Positions 15,787 through 24,113 of a stretch of 64,000 bases of DNA are shown in pieces. The first letter of the stretch is position 1, and every line of letters starts with the position of its first letter. The translations under genes were made by a program, and so were the position numbers. This DNA is from a candidate division NC10 bacterium CSP1-5 (GTDB lineage: Bacteria; Methylomirabilota; Methylomirabilia; Methylomirabilales; CSP1-5), in contig LDXR01000007.1 of NCBI GenBank assembly GCA_001443495.1, forward strand, positions 78,479 through 142,478, written 5' to 3'. Under the pieces are notes generated by a model. It was given only the letters and a program-made list of their open reading frames with translations. It was not told the DNA's origin and searched no databases.

Positions 15787-16770
15787 CTAGGCGGCTTGAA
15801 GGTCGCGGAGCATGAGGAACATCACCTCCAAGCTGAGTCGCGGGTTCGCGTACCGGCCGAGTCCGTCCAACGTCTGCTTCACCGTGCGATACATCGCCAG
15901 AAGCTGCCTGAGCGCGAGGTCCTTACTCTGGCCTCGCAGGGCCGCTTCGCGGTTTCGATAAACCAGGAGGTCCTGGCGACCCGTCACCTTTGAGACCATG
16001 AGGTCCCGGCACCAGGCGAGGAGCGCCTCGAGGAAGAGAGGGACGGTCTCCTTCTGGCGGAGGATCTGCTCTGTCAGCTCGAGCACGGGGACCGTCCTTC
16101 CGGGGGGAAGGGCAAAGACCTGCCCCACCAGATCCCAGACCTCTGAGAGCGGGCTCTTGCGCAGCTCTTGCGCCCGGCCGAGGCTGCCGCCAGCGAGGCT
16201 GGCCAGGAGGGTGGCCTCCCCCTCTTCACACCCCTGCTCCCGGAGCCGGGTGGCGATAACCCCTTCGGGCAGGGGGGCGAATCGGATCTGACTACAGCGG
16301 GAAACGATCGGGGGAAGAAGCGCCGAGGCCTCTGGGGCGATGAGGATCAGGAAGGTAGCTCGTGGGGGCTCTTCCAAGGTCTTGAGGAGCGCATTCTGGG
16401 CCTGCTCCGTCATCGTCTCGGCCTGATCCAGGATGAAAACCTTTCCTCGTCCCTCGTAAGGCGTGAGGGGTGCCTCGCGGGTCAGGGTGCGGATCTGATC
16501 GATCTTGACCGTGGCGCCTTCCGGGATGACCAGATGGACATCGGGGTGAATTTTCTTGGCGATCTTGCTACAGGCGGGACATCGGTCACAGCAATCGCCG
16601 TTGACCCTGTCCAGGCAGTTCAGCGCTTTGGCAACCGTGATGGCCGTCAGAAACCGCCCGACCCCTTTCGGTCCGGTGAAGAGGAGCGCATGCGGCAGGC
16701 GATCGATCCCGATCGCCCGCTTGAGCAGCGAGACCGCGCGTTCCTGGCCGAGGATGCCGGCAAAGCCCAC
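15787..16770 (-). CDS. holB: DNA polymerase III delta-prime subunit
   Basis: A 327-residue AAA+ clamp-loader subunit. It starts with GFAGILGQERAVSLLKRAI, has a P-loop-like GPKGVGRFLTA in which the usual GKT/S is changed (common for delta prime, which need not hydrolyse ATP), a four-Cys zinc module CCDRCPACSKIA, Walker B-like VFILDQAETM, and the sensor region LLPPIVSRCSQIRF with the SRC trigger. Its start overlaps the tmk stop by 1 bp, the usual tmk-holB arrangement. Confidence 0.92.
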   Translation of the reverse strand: MGFAGILGQERAVSLLKRAIGIDRLPHALLFTGPKGVGRFLTAITVAKALNCLDRVNGDCCDRCPACSKIAKKIHPDVHLVIPEGATVKIDQIRTLTREAPLTPYEGRGKVFILDQAETMTEQAQNALLKTLEEPPRATFLILIAPEASALLPPIVSRCSQIRFAPLPEGVIATRLREQGCEEGEATLLASLAGGSLGRAQELRKSPLSEVWDLVGQVFALPPGRTVPVLELTEQILRQKETVPLFLEALLAWCRDLMVSKVTGRQDLLVYRNREAALRGQSKDLALRQLLAMYRTVKQTLDGLGRYANPRLSLEVMFLMLRDLQAA

Positions 16771-17438
16771 TACCGTTTTTCCCCTTGAACAGCCCAGCTC
16801 GCGATCAGCGGCTCGACCCGCTGCCAGATCTCTCTGGCGATTGTCTCTTCCTGGCGCGTGGCATCGACGACGAGGAATCGATGAGGTTCCTCCCGAGCGA
16901 GGTGGAGATACCCCTCCCGCACCCGGTCGTGGAACTCGAGGGCCTCCGACTCCAGGCGATCCAGGAAGGGCTCGGGCAGTGAGACCTGGCCGCGCGCCCT
17001 CACCCGGTGGAGCCCCTCGCGAGGGTCGAGATCGAGGAGGATGGTGAGGTCCGGCGTGAGGCCCCCGGTGGCGACCTGATTCATTGTGCCGATGCGCCTC
17101 AGGTCCAGGCGTCGCCCGTGTCCCTGGTAAGCGACGGTTGCATCGGCGAATCGATCACACACAACGATGATCCCCGCCTCAAGGGACGGGCGGATGCACT
17201 CGCGACTGAGTTGGGCACGCGAGGCCAGATAGAGAAAGAGTTCGGCCTCGGCCGCCATCTCCTGATCGCGGGTCGTGAGCAGCATGGACCGAATCGCATC
17301 GCCGAGGGATGTCCCTCCGGGCTCTCGGGTCTCCGTCACGGGCTGCCCGGCGTGCCGCAGGCTGGTGGCCAAGCGTCGGAGTTGCGTGGTCTTGCCCGAG
17401 CCCTCGACGCCTTCAAATGTGAGAAGCAGACCGCGCAT
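16770..17438 (-). CDS. tmk: Thymidylate kinase
   Basis: A 222-residue dTMP kinase that makes dTDP for DNA synthesis. The P-loop is FEGVEGSGKTTQ at 8-19, the DRF/DRY motif appears as VVCDRFADATVAYQGHGR, the TREPGGT substrate loop is present, and the LID region follows at about 140-160. It lies between a conserved helical protein gene (6-bp gap) and holB (1-bp overlap). Confidence 0.96.
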   Translation of the reverse strand: MRGLLLTFEGVEGSGKTTQLRRLATSLRHAGQPVTETREPGGTSLGDAIRSMLLTTRDQEMAAEAELFLYLASRAQLSRECIRPSLEAGIIVVCDRFADATVAYQGHGRRLDLRRIGTMNQVATGGLTPDLTILLDLDPREGLHRVRARGQVSLPEPFLDRLESEALEFHDRVREGYLHLAREEPHRFLVVDATRQEETIAREIWQRVEPLIASWAVQGEKR

Positions 17439-17444
17439 CTTCCC

Positions 17445-18239
17445 CTAATCTTTTTTTGGCGCTGGACCCTTCGCCCGGCGGTCCAGGACCTGCTTGGCGG
17501 CCCGGGAGACCGCGGCAGGGATGTTGCGATCGCTGGCCAAGAACTTGAGTTCCCTGTCGGTGAGATTGGGAAGCCCGAGAGCCAACGAGACCCCCACGGG
17601 AGTTTTCGGATTGTGGAGGAGGCCGGTGATCACCAATTTGTTGGCCCGGAAGCGCCGGATGTTGGCGATGGCCCTGAGGACTTTATCGGAGATATCCCGC
17701 ATTTGCGCGATAATGGCAATCTCCTCGTCGCTGATGCGCGGGCTGTTCACCACCTCGAGGGCGATCATGTCGTTGGGGTCCTTGATCAGGATCATCCGCG
17801 CGTCCTTATTCCCCTTCTTCGCCAGGGCCAGCTTCTGCCCCGTGTTCATCTCCCGGATCAACTGCACGAGGGTCTTCTTGCGCTCGCGCTCTTCTTTCGT
17901 GGTTTCGTGCAGGATCCATTGCACTCTGCGGCGGTCCGTCTCGGTCAGGCCGGGGTTCTTGAGGAGGGCATGGCCCACGACGGGGTTGTGAAAGATGAAG
18001 ACCCGATCCTCCAGCAGTTGGGCCGCCACCGAAGCCGGCGCCCGTTCCGCCATATAGATAATGGCGGGGAGGGGGGTCAGGGGATTCGCGACGAGGAGCT
18101 TCCAGAGTTCTTCATCATCGGGGAATTGGGCGGGCAACTCCTCGAGGAGCTGGGGCTCTATCTCTTGCGATTGGGCGAGGCGGGTAGCCTCATCGCGGGT
18201 GAGCGCGGACGGAGTCGGAGTGGCGCTCGGATCGCTCAT
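17445..18239 (-). CDS. Conserved alpha-helical repeat protein of unknown function
   Basis: A 264-residue protein I cannot name with certainty. It is soluble, without signal or membrane segments, and built from repeated short helices resembling HEAT or variant leucine-rich repeats: units such as LLVANPLTPLPAIIYMAE, KDPNDMIALEVVNSP and HNPKTPVGVSLALGLPNL recur with a period of about 35-40 residues around an NP(x)TP motif. Similar proteins occur, as I recall, near tmk in delta-proteobacteria. It starts 4 bp inside the selA end and ends 6 bp before tmk, so it is co-translated with both. A scaffold role is only a guess. Confidence 0.85.
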   Translation of the reverse strand: MSDPSATPTPSALTRDEATRLAQSQEIEPQLLEELPAQFPDDEELWKLLVANPLTPLPAIIYMAERAPASVAAQLLEDRVFIFHNPVVGHALLKNPGLTETDRRRVQWILHETTKEERERKKTLVQLIREMNTGQKLALAKKGNKDARMILIKDPNDMIALEVVNSPRISDEEIAIIAQMRDISDKVLRAIANIRRFRANKLVITGLLHNPKTPVGVSLALGLPNLTDRELKFLASDRNIPAAVSRAAKQVLDRRAKGPAPKKD

Positions 18240-19672
18240 GAGCTCAGCTCATCTGCAAGTATTGGACCGACGGCGCCGATCAAAAGCCCCACCTCGTCCT
18301 CGCGGACAGTTCGCATATCGAGGAGAACCTTTTCCCCTTTGATGCGCGCCACCACAGCCGGCTCTGCTTCCCTGAGCAGGGCCTCCAGTCGATGCGGGGA
18401 CACCTCGGACCTCTGAAGCGCGACGCAATACGTGGGGAGGCCCTGGGCAGGAAGCGCCCCCCCTCCCACCTCAGACCACTGCTCCTCGACGGTCACGCGG
18501 ACCGAGGGATGTGCCCGCGCCTGCAAGCCCGCGCGCACCCGCTCGGCGCGCTGCTCGATCTCGTGGAGCGGGCAGGCGATCATGGCCAGGGCGGGAATGG
18601 CACCGAGACCCTTCTCCCCTTCTAGGTAGGCCCGGAGGGTAGCCTCGAGGGCCGCGAGGGAGAGTTTGTCGATGCGCACCGCTCGCGCCAGCGGGTTTTT
18701 CCGGAGGCGCTCGATCATCAGCTTTTTCCCTACGATGAGCCCCGCCTGGGGCCCTCCGAGGAGCTTGTCTCCGCTGAACGCGATCAGATCCACCTCACTC
18801 CGAAGGGTCTCCTGGACGGTGGGCTCCCCCTTGAGGCCGAATGGGGCGAGATCGGCGATGGCGCCGCTGCCCATGTCGATCATCACCGGGAGGGCCCGGC
18901 GCCGGCCCAGCGCCACCAGGTCCGCGAGGGGGACGTCGCTGGTAAAGCCGAGAATCCGAAAGTTGCTGGGGTGCACCTTCAGGAGCAGGGCTGTCCTCTC
19001 CCCGATCGCATCTTCGTAGTCTTTGAGGCGGGTCCGGTTCGTGGTGCCCACCTCCCTGAGAACCGCCCCCGCCTTTCGCATGACGTCCGGGATTCGGAAG
19101 GAGTCTCCGATCTCGATCAACTCCCCTCGGGAGACCACCACCTCGCGGCCTTCGGCGAGCGTATTGATGCTCAGCAGGACGGCGGCAGCGTTGTTGTTTA
19201 CCGCAAGGGCCCCCTCGGCTCCCGTGAGGCGGGTGAGAAGGCCCTGTATATGCCCTTGCCGAGAGCCTCTGGCGCCTCTGGGGAGATCGAATTCTAAGGT
19301 CGAGTAGTGCTGCGCGACCTCGTGGAGGCGGGCCAGCGCCTCAGGAGACAGAGGGGCCCGGCCGAGGTTCGTATGGAGGATGACCCCGGTGGCGTTGATC
19401 ACCCGGCGCAGGCTTGGGCGGGCCAGGTGCAGGGTCTTGCGGCACACCTGCGCGAGGAGTGTGGAAAGATCGGGGACGAAAGTCTCGATCCCCTCGCGGA
19501 GGAGGGCTAGAATCTTTTGTCGGCGCTCCTCGAGGGTCTCCCGGACCGCCTCGATCACCGTCCACCGGGGATACGCCTCGAGGAGTTTCTGGATGACCGG
19601 CTCCTGGAGGAGTTCGTCGACCGACGGAATCTGGCGGAGGAGGAGGCCCGCCTGGTGCTCTGGAATAGCCAT
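18236..19672 (-). CDS. selA: L-seryl-tRNA(Sec) selenium transferase
   Basis: A 478-residue PLP enzyme that converts Ser-tRNA(Sec) to Sec-tRNA(Sec) using selenophosphate. The PLP lysine is in FSGDKLLGGPQAG, the phosphate-binding region in VINATGVILHTNLGRAPLS and VNNNAAAVLL, and the Asp in MIDMGSGAI. The N-terminal helical domain for tRNA(Sec) recognition is complete. It is the first gene of a minus-strand unit with tmk, holB and metG. selB, selC and selD are not in the window. Its presence supports reading three in-frame TGA codons in this window as selenocysteine. Confidence 0.97.
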   Translation of the reverse strand: MAIPEHQAGLLLRQIPSVDELLQEPVIQKLLEAYPRWTVIEAVRETLEERRQKILALLREGIETFVPDLSTLLAQVCRKTLHLARPSLRRVINATGVILHTNLGRAPLSPEALARLHEVAQHYSTLEFDLPRGARGSRQGHIQGLLTRLTGAEGALAVNNNAAAVLLSINTLAEGREVVVSRGELIEIGDSFRIPDVMRKAGAVLREVGTTNRTRLKDYEDAIGERTALLLKVHPSNFRILGFTSDVPLADLVALGRRRALPVMIDMGSGAIADLAPFGLKGEPTVQETLRSEVDLIAFSGDKLLGGPQAGLIVGKKLMIERLRKNPLARAVRIDKLSLAALEATLRAYLEGEKGLGAIPALAMIACPLHEIEQRAERVRAGLQARAHPSVRVTVEEQWSEVGGGALPAQGLPTYCVALQRSEVSPHRLEALLREAEPAVVARIKGEKVLLDMRTVREDEVGLLIGAVGPILADELSS

Positions 19673-19695
19673 GTGCGGCCTCGTGTGCTCTTTGT

Positions 19696-19725
19696 ATCAT
19701 ACCCTCCGAGCCCCGCGCAACGCAA
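19696..19725 (-). promoter_or_regulatory. Candidate sigma-70 promoter of the selA operon
   Basis: On the minus strand TTGCGT (19725-19720) and TATGAT (19701-19696) are separated by 18 bp and lie just upstream of the selA start at 19672. Confidence 0.4.
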
Positions 19726-19741
19726 ATTGGCGCGGGGACCG

Positions 19742-19769
19742 GAAAACCAAAAGCCACCCGGAGGTGGCT
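19742..19769 (-). terminator. Rho-independent terminator after the zinc-ribbon gene
   Basis: On the minus strand AGCCACC-TCCG-GGTGGCT forms a perfect 7-bp hairpin (19769-19752) followed by TTTTGGTTTT. It lies downstream of the zinc-ribbon gene and upstream of the selA promoter, separating the two minus-strand units. Confidence 0.78.
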
Positions 19770-19907
19770 CTTGGTCGGTGCTTCTTCCGCCTAGCGCCGT
19801 TCCAACTTTTCTCACCCAATACACGGGTGTGCGATGCCAAGGCCCAAGCCTGCTGGCCGCCTTGGCCCGTTCCCTGGCTGGAACGGGCGCAATAACCTGG
19901 AACGGCA

Positions 19908-20210
19908 CTAGGAGAGTTCGTGGACCGCCCCTGCCCGTCTGGCCTGATAGCACGGCTTGCAATAGACCGGGCGGTCCGGCATAGGTCTGAAAGGGACGGT
20001 CGTCCGTTGGCCACACTGGGAGCAGACCGCTTCGAAGATCTCCCTGGGACCGGCGCTGACCCCGCCCCCCTTTCTCATCGCCTTACAACTCTTGCACCGT
20101 TTGGGTTCGTTGGTGAATCCCTTCTGGGCGAAGAACTCCTGCTCACCCGCCGTAAAGGCGAATTCTTTGCCGCAATCTACACATACCAAAATCTTATCTT
20201 GCAAGGCCAT
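19908..20210 (-). CDS. Zinc-ribbon domain protein (CxxC-x(n)-CxxC)
   Basis: A 100-residue protein with two zinc ribbons. The first is VCVDCGKEFAFTAGEQEFFAQKG followed by RCKSCKAMRK, the zf-dsDNA-like 'probable zinc-ribbon' family, and the second is VCSQCGQRTTVPF with VYCKPCYQAR, the CxxCGx-RPVYCxxCY pattern common in NC10, Chloroflexi and CPR-type genomes. The ATG at 20210 is chosen for the AGGAGG site just upstream. It probably binds nucleic acid or protein; its function is unknown. A terminator follows. Confidence 0.85.
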   Translation of the reverse strand: MALQDKILVCVDCGKEFAFTAGEQEFFAQKGFTNEPKRCKSCKAMRKGGGVSAGPREIFEAVCSQCGQRTTVPFRPMPDRPVYCKPCYQARRAGAVHELS

Positions 20211-20297
20211 GGGTTTCCTCCTCGATAGGCATCCATCGTCCTGGTCCTTCGAGCCCTGCGAAACCTTCAAGGTCCCATCCACCCCTCCTTTGTCTGC

Positions 20298-21443
20298 TCA
20301 CCTTCGAACCCCCAAGCGGGGAAAGACCAGCTCCTGAACGCGGCCCACCTGGGTTCGTGCATAGTGCCATGCCTCCTCCTTCCGCGGCCCTTCGGTCCGG
20401 TACGGGGCGTCGGCGAGGGAGGTCTCTGTGCATCCCTCGGCCCGAAACTGGGGGAGAAAGGCGGCCGGAAGTTCGGGACCGACCTCGATTCCCGCCATGA
20501 GGGCCCAGACCGCAGTCCAGGCGCGGGGAACGTTCCCCAGGTGGTAGCCTCCACCTCCGAGGGCGAGCCAGCGGGGGGCACTCTCGGCGAGGATCGCGAC
20601 GGCCCTGAGGAAGCCCTGCATCGTCAGTCGCAGATGGGACAAGGGGTCACTCCGGTGGGCGTCGATCCCCAACTGGGTGACGACCACATCCGGACGAAAC
20701 GTCTCGAGAAGAGGAGGGACGGTCTCCTCGAATGCCCAGATGAAGATCTCGTCATCGGTCTCGGGGGCGAGGGGCACATTGACCGAAAATCCCTCGCCCT
20801 TCCCGGTCCCGATCTCCTCCGGGAAGCCGGTGCCAGGAAAGAGGGTGAGACCGGTCTCATGCAGCGAGATGGTCAGCACCTGATCCGTGTCGTAGAAGGC
20901 GTCTTGGACTCCGTCTCCATGGTGCGCATCGATGTCCACATAGGCTACCCGCAGCCCGTGGTCGATCAACAAGCGGATGGCCACGGCGGCGTCGTTGATA
21001 TAGCAGAAGCCCGAGGCGCGACCGGATGCGGCGTGGTGGAGGCCTCCCGCGATGTTGAAGGCGCGCGGGGTCTCGCCGGCCGCGAGCAGCCGGGCCGCTT
21101 CGAGCGACGCCCCGGTAAGGAGGGTGGACCAGGCGTACACGCCCTCAAAGATGGGATTATCGCTGGTGCCGAGGCCGAAGTGCCAGGAGCGGGGGACCGA
21201 GACCCCTGCACTCGCCGCCCGGAGGACGTCCAGGTACTCTTTCGTGTGGATGCGGCGGAGCTCATCTTCGGTGGCGGTCGGGACGTCGGCCAATCGGGTA
21301 TGGGCAGAATGAAAGAGGCCGTAGGCGTGGATGAGATCATGGGTGTGCGTCAGGCGGCGGATCTTCATGGGGTGGCTGGGACCGTAGTCAAACTCCCGGT
21401 ACTTCTGGGTGTAGAAGAAAACGGCCTGGGTCGCGTTGGTCAT
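20298..21443 (-). CDS. Histone deacetylase family protein (AcuC-like)
   Basis: A 381-residue arginase/deacetylase-fold zinc hydrolase. The metal and catalytic positions are visible in GLRVAYVDIDAHHGDGVQDAFY (paired His and DxDxHHGDG) and in LGIDAHRSDPLSHL, with the Tyr region GGGGYHLGNV. In bacteria such proteins deacetylate acetyl-lysine, as AcuC does for acetyl-CoA synthetase, or small amides such as acetylpolyamines. The ATG at 21443 starts at the conserved N-terminus (QAVFFYTQKYREFDYGPSHP). The next gene upstream, moaC, is 43 bp away on the same strand. Confidence 0.9.
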   Translation of the reverse strand: MTNATQAVFFYTQKYREFDYGPSHPMKIRRLTHTHDLIHAYGLFHSAHTRLADVPTATEDELRRIHTKEYLDVLRAASAGVSVPRSWHFGLGTSDNPIFEGVYAWSTLLTGASLEAARLLAAGETPRAFNIAGGLHHAASGRASGFCYINDAAVAIRLLIDHGLRVAYVDIDAHHGDGVQDAFYDTDQVLTISLHETGLTLFPGTGFPEEIGTGKGEGFSVNVPLAPETDDEIFIWAFEETVPPLLETFRPDVVVTQLGIDAHRSDPLSHLRLTMQGFLRAVAILAESAPRWLALGGGGYHLGNVPRAWTAVWALMAGIEVGPELPAAFLPQFRAEGCTETSLADAPYRTEGPRKEEAWHYARTQVGRVQELVFPRLGVRR

Positions 21444-21486
21444 CTCCGGTTGCCTTCTGGAGCGAGGAACCTTAACGCACAGAGGG

Positions 21487-21975
21487 TCAATCCTTTTCGC
21501 CCGGGCGGCGATACGTGCCACTCCTTCCCCCACGCTTGGAAACGAGTCGGATATTCTCGATGGTCATCTCTTTGTCTCGAGCCTTGCACATGTCATAGAT
21601 CGTGAGGGCTGCCACCGAGACGGCCGTGAGCGCCTCCATTTCGGCTCCGGTCTTGCCATGCACCTTCACCCGGGACTCGATCTCGATCGTTCCCCGGTCT
21701 GCGTCGGGGCTAAAGGTGACCTCGGCGGAGGTGATCAGGAGGGGATGGCAGAGTGGGATGAGGCGATCGACTCCCTTGGCGGCCATGATCCCGGCCACGC
21801 GGGCCACAGCCAACACATCCCCCTTGGGGATCGATTTGTCGAGAATCATCCGAAGGGTTTCAGGTTTTAGACGGATGGTGCCTCGGGCCGTCGCGTCTCG
21901 GGTGGCGTCAGCCTTTTCGCTGATATCCACCATCCGGGCTCTGCCCAGGGGATCCAGATGGGATAACGGTTGCAT
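21487..21975 (-). CDS. moaC: Cyclic pyranopterin monophosphate synthase
   Basis: A 162-residue MoaC that converts the GTP-derived 3',8-cyclo intermediate to cyclic pyranopterin monophosphate in molybdopterin synthesis. LSHLDPLGRARMVDIS is the normal N-terminus, so the start at 21975 is right even though it lies inside the upstream gene. The active-site signature IPLCHPLLITS and the catalytic Lys/Asp region MEALTAVSVAALTIYDMCKA are present. The neighbouring tungstate transporter suggests that molybdopterin here may carry tungsten. Confidence 0.95.
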   Translation of the reverse strand: MQPLSHLDPLGRARMVDISEKADATRDATARGTIRLKPETLRMILDKSIPKGDVLAVARVAGIMAAKGVDRLIPLCHPLLITSAEVTFSPDADRGTIEIESRVKVHGKTGAEMEALTAVSVAALTIYDMCKARDKEMTIENIRLVSKRGGRSGTYRRPGEKD

Positions 21976-22201
21976 CTTGGGCCTGCGTATGACGCCGCAT
22001 GATGGCGTACATTTCGTCCTTGATCTTGAGTTTGAGTTTCTGCAGCTCTTTGCGCTTGCGCTCTTGATCGCTGGTCAGGTAATAGATCCGATCGAACTCC
22101 ATGATCTTGCGATCAAACTCTCTATGCTTTTCGGCGAGGCGGCGGAATTCGGTATCTTCCTCCTTCAGCCGCGCAAAGAGCTGCGCCTCGGTTTCATTCA
22201 T
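21908..22201 (-). CDS. DUF465/YdcH-like small coiled-coil protein
   Basis: A 97-residue, highly charged helical protein with the pattern FxRLxEExxEFRRLxEKHREFDxKIxE at 9-36 and EKKRKELQKLKLKIKDEM-type sequence at 47-64, typical of the YdcH/DUF465 family, whose members are about 70 residues long. The C-terminal 25 residues (TQAQDATVIPSG...) are extra and lie entirely over the start of moaC in another frame. AGGAGG stands 6 bp before the ATG. It is the first gene of the moaC unit. Function is unknown; the family is thought to act as a small structural or regulatory protein. Confidence 0.8.
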   Translation of the reverse strand: MNETEAQLFARLKEEDTEFRRLAEKHREFDRKIMEFDRIYYLTSDQERKRKELQKLKLKIKDEMYAIMRRHTQAQDATVIPSGSPGQSPDGGYQRKG

Positions 22202-22411
22202 ATGTAACCTCCTTTCGCAGAGCAGAGATTCTTCCCGGTAAGGGCAAGCGCTTTTGGATAGAGGGGGACGAAGGCTGGGTGGGCACGTAGACCCTGCATC
22301 GGCAGGCTAAAGCGTCCGACCTGAGTCATATCCCCTACGGCGTGTGTCACGTACAGACCAGGGCAGTAGGCTAGTGAAAACCGCCGGGAAAGTCAAGAAG
22401 AAAAATGGGGG
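22202..22411 (-). other. 210-nt leader of the DUF465-moaC unit, no gene
   Basis: On the minus strand a TTGACT box (22396-22391) lies 17 bp before TAGCCT, a weak promoter, followed by a leader of about 165 nt. CCTGC-CGAT-GCAGG forms a 5-bp hairpin and other short GC helices are possible. I looked for a molybdenum-cofactor riboswitch because moaC follows, but could not match its conserved core. Confidence 0.35.
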
Positions 22412-23407
22412 TTAGAGGGGTTTGACCGCCGTACTCTTGAATGTGATGTAAACCCGGGCGCCGATGGCAAGGCCAAGCTCCTGGAACGACTGCTGCGTCA
22501 CGCGGACGGTGAAGGGCTCCCCCGCCTCCACGGCGACGTCGAGCACCCCTTCTGCGTGTTCTTCAATCCGGGTCACGCGTCCTTTAAACGCGTTACGGGC
22601 GCTCGACTGGAGCGGCTCCTGGGAGAGCAGGATCTCATCGGGACCGATGGAGATATGCCCGGTCGTGGACAAGCCGGGAGGGACGGCGATGCGCACCTTG
22701 CCGGTGTCGAACAAGGCGGTCTCCCCATTGGTGAGGAGCCGCCCGGTAAAGAGGTTTTCGTACGGGGACGGCGAGGGGCGGCCATCTCTCAGGACCACGA
22801 CGTCGCGGGCCAGCCGGTGGGCCAGGCGCCCGTCATGGGTACTGAATATCAGGGTCTGTCCCCGTTCCTCCCTCGCTCGGAATACCTCCTCCAACGCCTT
22901 GGCCGTTATCTGATCCACGTTGGCAAGGGGTTCGTCGAGGAGAAGGACCTCCGGGTCCAGGACTAACGCCCTGGCAATGGCCACCCGCTTTTCTTCGCCC
23001 CCCGAAAGCTCTCGAGCCCTCCGCTTCTGAATATCGGCGCACCCCACCAGGGTCAAGGCTTGCCCAACCCGTTGCTGAATCTCCGCCCGAGGGACGCCGC
23101 GAGCTCTGAGGCCGAAAGCGACGTTCTCCAGCACCGTCGTGTCAAAAAGGAGGGGGTTCTGGTGAAGCAGGCAGACCTTTTGGCGATGGCGCGCGAGATG
23201 CTCCGAAGTTATCGGCTCGCCCTCGTAGGTCACCGTGCCGCGGACGGGATCCATCAGTCCTGCAAGCACTCTGAGAAGCGTGGTCTTCCCCGCCCCATTG
23301 GGACCCATGACGGCGGTGCTTGAGCCTGCCCTGATAGCGAGGCTCTCGATCGACAGCGCCATTCGGGCACCGTATCTCACTTCGATGTTGCGGAGCATGA
23401 AGGGCAT
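22412..23407 (-). CDS. tupC: Tungstate ABC transporter ATP-binding protein
   Basis: A 331-residue importer ATPase. Walker A is GPNGAGKTT at about 35-43, the signature is LSGGEEKRVAIARAL, and Walker B is VLLLDEPLANVD. Residues 240-331 form a C-terminal TOBE/Mop-like domain (LLSQEPLQSSARNAFKGRV and FTVRVTQQSFQELGL) that binds oxyanions and can couple uptake to intracellular tungstate or molybdate. It follows the permease gene by 9 bp. Confidence 0.9.
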   Translation of the reverse strand: MPFMLRNIEVRYGARMALSIESLAIRAGSSTAVMGPNGAGKTTLLRVLAGLMDPVRGTVTYEGEPITSEHLARHRQKVCLLHQNPLLFDTTVLENVAFGLRARGVPRAEIQQRVGQALTLVGCADIQKRRARELSGGEEKRVAIARALVLDPEVLLLDEPLANVDQITAKALEEVFRAREERGQTLIFSTHDGRLAHRLARDVVVLRDGRPSPSPYENLFTGRLLTNGETALFDTGKVRIAVPPGLSTTGHISIGPDEILLSQEPLQSSARNAFKGRVTRIEEHAEGVLDVAVEAGEPFTVRVTQQSFQELGLAIGARVYITFKSTAVKPL

Positions 23408-23416
23408 GAGGGACGC

Positions 23417-24106
23417 CTATCGTCTCCGGACTAGCAGCCTAACGACAACGTTGGTCACGAGGGAAAAAAGGATGAGGATCACGCCGAGGGCGATGGCAAA
23501 GGCGAACTCGCCTTTCCCCGTCTCCAAGACTATCGCGGTGGCCAAGGTCCGGGTGTATCCCCGGATGTTCCCGCCGACCATGAGGGCGGATCCCACTTCC
23601 GCCACCACTCGGGCGAAGCCGGCCAGGACCGCGGCGGCGACCGCGTATCGGGCCTCCAGGATCACCATGAGCGCGGCTCGCGGGCGGGAGGCTCCCAGGG
23701 TGAGTCCGGTCTCCCGAACCCTTGGATCCACGCCCGTGAGGGCGGCGACGGCCAGGGCGATCACAATGGGGATGGCGAGGATGAACTCGCCGATGACAAT
23801 AGCGGTCGGGGTGAAGAGGAGTTGGAGATCACCGAGCGGGCCTTGGCGAGAGAGGAAGGCGAAGACCGAGAGCCCCACCACCACGGTGGGCAGGGCCATC
23901 AGAGTGTTGATCAGGGTGATCAGGCCCTCCTTGCCTCGGAAGTTTCCCTCCACGAGGAGGACCGCGCAGGGGATCCCAGCGGCCGAGGCCAGAAGGGTCG
24001 CGCCGAGGGACACCTGAAGAGTGAGCCAGGTGATCTGATACACCTCGGGGTTAAGGGTGGCGATGAGGGTGCCCGCTTGCAGCAGACCTTCCAGTAGAAA
24101 ATCCAT
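23417..24106 (-). CDS. tupB: Tungstate ABC transporter permease
   Basis: A 229-residue inner-membrane permease of the TupB/CysW type with about five membrane helices. The cytoplasmic EAA loop, which contacts the ATPase, is recognisable around ETGLTLGASRPRAALMVILEARYA. The ATG at 24106 is used because it follows the tupA stop by 7 bp; an upstream start would overlap tupA by about 40 bp. Confidence 0.92.
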   Translation of the reverse strand: MDFLLEGLLQAGTLIATLNPEVYQITWLTLQVSLGATLLASAAGIPCAVLLVEGNFRGKEGLITLINTLMALPTVVVGLSVFAFLSRQGPLGDLQLLFTPTAIVIGEFILAIPIVIALAVAALTGVDPRVRETGLTLGASRPRAALMVILEARYAVAAAVLAGFARVVAEVGSALMVGGNIRGYTRTLATAIVLETGKGEFAFAIALGVILILFSLVTNVVVRLLVRRR

Positions 24107-24113
24107 GGCCGCC

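Noticed and set aside
22202-22411. Possible molybdenum-cofactor riboswitch upstream of the DUF465-moaC genes
   Set aside because: Hairpins exist, but I could not align the conserved core; a covariance-model search (Infernal with Rfam Moco RNA) would decide.
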